NCBI RefSeq assembly: GCF_016031635.1
Contig: NZ_JACEGD010000045.1
Coordinates: 1-48,653, forward strand
Origin: Bradyrhizobium diversitatis
Lineage (GTDB): Bacteria; Pseudomonadota; Alphaproteobacteria; Rhizobiales; Xanthobacteraceae
DNA: 48,653 nt
Reading direction: 5' to 3'
Part shown: in pieces, positions 47,087 through 48,653 of the stretch
Position numbering within the stretch: position 1 is the first letter of the stretch
Layout of the letters: the number at the start of each line of letters is the position of its first letter
Notes under the pieces: model-generated
What the model saw: only the letters and a program-made list of their open reading frames with translations
What the model was told of the DNA's origin: nothing
Database searches by the model: none
Made by a program: the position numbers and the translations under genes

Positions 47087-47653
47087 ATGGCTGAGAGTCA
47101 TGGCGGCGCGAAAGGTCCGGCGGCGGGCGCTCACACCGAGGCTGACGGTGGTCACCACGGTGGCGGTTTTCCGCCGTTCGAGAGCAGCAGCTTTGCTTCA
47201 CAGCTGGTGTCGCTCGCGATCTTCTTCGTCCTGCTTTACGTGATCGTGTCCAAGCTCGCCCTGCCGCGCATCGGCGGTGCGATCGAGGCGCGTCAGAACA
47301 AGATCGAGGGCGACCTCGCCGAAGCGCAGAAGCTGAAGGACCAGTCCGACGCGGCGCTGAAGGCCTATGAAAGCGAGCTCGCTGCGGCGCGCACGCGGGC
47401 GCAGGCAATCGGCAACGAATCCCGCGACAAGGCGAATGCGCAGGCGGACGCCGAGCGCAAGGCGCTGGAAGAACAATTGGCAGCCAAGCTCGCCGGGGCG
47501 GAGAAGACCATCGCCTCGACCCGCGCCGCCGCCATGAGCAACGTCCGCGGCATCGCGGCCGATGCGGCAGGTCAGATCGTGCAACAGCTCACCGGGGTCG
47601 TTCCGGACGCCGCGTCGGTCAATGCCGCGGTCGATGCGTCCTTGAAGGGTTAG
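47087..47653 (+). CDS. atpF': F0F1 ATP synthase subunit b'
   Basis: A 188-residue b' stator subunit. The N-terminal about 40 residues are Gly/His-rich (MAESHGGAKG, GGHHGGGFPPFESSSF). One helix follows (about 42-62, LVSLAIFFVLLYVIVSKLALP), then a long charged coiled coil. The b' name is based on the first position in the b'-b pair and the PPFE/IGGAIEARQNKIEGDL pattern. Pairs of b and b' are normal for photosynthetic-lineage alphaproteobacteria and bradyrhizobia. The next gene starts five bases later. Also called atpG or atpX in some annotations. Confidence 0.92.
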   Translation: MAESHGGAKGPAAGAHTEADGGHHGGGFPPFESSSFASQLVSLAIFFVLLYVIVSKLALPRIGGAIEARQNKIEGDLAEAQKLKDQSDAALKAYESELAAARTRAQAIGNESRDKANAQADAERKALEEQLAAKLAGAEKTIASTRAAAMSNVRGIAADAAGQIVQQLTGVVPDAASVNAAVDASLKG

Positions 47654-47658
47654 TCGAG

Positions 47659-48144
47659 ATGTTCTTCGAACCTGAATTTTGGGTCGCCGTCGCCTTCGTG
47701 ATCCTGATGGTCGTGTTCGGCTATCTCGGGGTCTTCAAGACGGCGATGACGGCGCTGGATCATCGCGCCGAACGCATCAAGGCCGAGCTCGACGACGCCG
47801 CACGCCTCAAGCAGGAGGCGGCGAAGGTGCTCGCCGACTACAAGTCGCGCAGTGCCACGGCCGAGCGCGAGGCTGCCGACATCATCGCCAACGCCAGGGC
47901 CGAAGCCGAGCGCATCGCGACCGAGGCCAAGGCGAAGATGGAAGACTTCGTCGCCCGCCGGACCAAGACCGCGGAGAGCAAGATCGCGCTCGCCGAGGCC
48001 CAGGCGCTGGCCGACGTCCGCGCCGCAGCCGCGGAAGCCGCTGTCCAGGCCGCTTCCACGATCCTGTCGCAGTCGGTCAGAGGCCAGGTCGCCGACGACC
48101 TGCTCGCCAAGGGCATCAACGAAGTCAGGCAGAAGCTGAACTGA
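47659..48144 (+). CDS. atpF: F0F1 ATP synthase subunit b
   Basis: A 161-residue b subunit with an N-terminal helix (about 5-25, EFWVAVAFVILMVVFGYLGVF), then a long coiled coil rich in Ala, Lys and Glu (HRAERIKAELDDAARLKQEAAKVLADY). It links F1 to subunit a as part of the stator with b'. It is the last gene of the operon; the F1 genes (atpHAGDC) are not in the window, consistent with a split F0/F1 arrangement in this group. Confidence 0.95.
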   Translation: MFFEPEFWVAVAFVILMVVFGYLGVFKTAMTALDHRAERIKAELDDAARLKQEAAKVLADYKSRSATAEREAADIIANARAEAERIATEAKAKMEDFVARRTKTAESKIALAEAQALADVRAAAAEAAVQAASTILSQSVRGQVADDLLAKGINEVRQKLN

Positions 48145-48164
48145 GGGGTGCGCTCTCATCAATC

Positions 48165-48196
48165 AAAAAGCCGGTGCGATGAGCGCCGGCTTTTTT
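48165..48196 (+). terminator. Intrinsic terminator of the atp operon
   Basis: AAAAAGCCGG (48165-48174) pairs with CCGGCTTTTT (48186-48195); the stem extends inwards by TGC/GCG (one wobble), followed by another T and then GTTG. It lies 20 bases after the atpF stop. The A-run on the left arm also allows some termination in reverse. Confidence 0.9.
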
Positions 48197-48225
48197 GTTG
48201 GTCGATCTGCAGCCGCAAACTGGGT

Positions 48226-48328
48226 GTCATCGCCCGCGAAGGCGGGTGATCCAGTACGCCGAGGTTTCTCGGTTCAAGCACCTCGCCCTCTGGAATGCTG
48301 GATTGCCCGCCTTCGCGGGCAATGACAG
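48226..48328. repeat. Dispersed palindromic repeat, family F
   Basis: gtcatcgcccgcgaaggcgg at the left mirrors cccgccttcgcgggcaatga at the right, with an inner pair gatccagta / tgctggatt. It would fold into a long hairpin. This is a common intergenic repeat in Bradyrhizobium-like genomes. It lies between the atp terminator and the IS5-like element. Confidence 0.8.
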
Positions 48329-48526
48329 TTGAGATTGCCGCACCACGTCGCCTATCTCGTCGTCCGTGAAGAGCGGCTAAGCGATTGAGCTAGAATCGCA
48401 TTTGTCTTTGTGGGCTGTTTTGCGATTGCAGGGTTTTGATGCTTGGGGCATCGGAACCTTGCAATTTCATTTTCAGGATTCCGTCGAATCGCCAGTCATG
48501 ATTCCGTCGTCGCATCGGAGGTGGCG

Positions 48527-48653
48527 ATGCGACCGAAGAAGCACAGGACGACGGAATCGGGCGATCTGTTCCGGGCCAGGCTGGACCAGATCATCAATAT
48601 GAAGCACGAGCTGGTTCAGCTTGCCGGCAAGGTCGATTGGGACTGGATCGACG
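48527..48653 (+). mobile_element. IS5-family transposase, 5' part (cut by window edge)
   Basis: The frame opens at ATG 48527, after GGAGGTGGCG, and runs off the window after 42 residues. It begins MRPKKHRTTESGDLFRARLD and continues QIINMKHELVQLAGKVDWDW, the N-terminal pattern of IS5-family transposases. The catalytic DDE residues lie beyond the edge. The left end of the element may follow a CTAG at 48390-48393 (IS5 elements often duplicate a YTAR target), but that cannot be confirmed without the other end. Confidence 0.85.

Noticed and set aside
1..48653. CRISPR array, rRNA or tRNA genes
   Set aside because: No regularly spaced direct repeats with unique spacers and no tRNA-like T-arm or rRNA segments were seen by eye; a covariance-model scan would settle tRNAs.

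Overview
The window looks like a chromosomal segment of a Bradyrhizobium-type alphaproteobacterium (Hyphomicrobiales). The support is: high GC throughout; an ALAS-type hemA whose protein closely matches what I know of B. japonicum HemA; an Irr/Fur-family iron regulator; two perfect FixK/FNR boxes; a separate F0 ATP synthase operon with both b and b' subunits; and many dispersed palindromic repeats of the kind common in bradyrhizobia. I saw no rRNA, tRNA or CRISPR array. Both edges cut through insertion-sequence transposases (IS1182-like on the left, IS5-like on the right).

Layout. 1-2.2 kb: the end of an IS1182-type transposase, then four small minus-strand genes of unknown function (three of them membrane proteins). 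2.2-4.8 kb: a translationally coupled NarL-type response regulator and 7TM histidine kinase. 5.1-9.8 kb: two small secreted proteins, a GFA-family zinc protein, an MddA-like methyltransferase divergent from a winged-helix/TPR regulator, and an Irr paralogue. 10.3-15.5 kb: a dpp-type ABC importer operon (binding protein, two permeases, one double ATPase). 15.8-22.5 kb: two small conserved proteins, an AEC carrier, a small HTH protein, an Omp25-like porin, a chemoreceptor and an MBL-fold hydrolase. 22.7-24.7 kb: aroQ divergent from hemA.

25-41 kb holds the most coherent regulatory system. A CrbS/MxtR-like kinase (sodium-solute-symporter sensor fused to hybrid kinase) and a CrbR/ErdR-like regulator lie about 6 kb apart. 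Beside the regulator are an exonuclease-CBS-DUF294 fusion, a conserved hypothetical, and a DUF4212/ActP-type symporter pair. In other proteobacteria CrbSR is an acetate-utilisation switch, so this is probably that module. Between kinase and regulator sits a separate unit: a minus-strand cluster ohr - epoxide-hydrolase-like - cytochrome P460 - SDR, divergent from a large winged-helix/NB-ARC/TPR regulator, with a clear three-copy operator candidate in the shared intergenic region.

41-44 kb: small membrane proteins (one YggT-like) and an MHS-family symporter with a large extra loop. 44.1-45.1 kb: YjbQ and an envelope protein. 45.5-48.1 kb: atpI-atpB-atpE-atpF'-atpF, bounded by a good promoter candidate and a strong terminator.

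No wholly new machine is obvious. The best candidates for undescribed biology are the two regulator/operator pairs (7.6-7.75 kb and 31.53-31.73 kb), the ohr/P460 unit, FixK control of an Irr paralogue, and a possible RNA leader before the MHS transporter. Functions are inferred from remembered family motifs; no database search was run.
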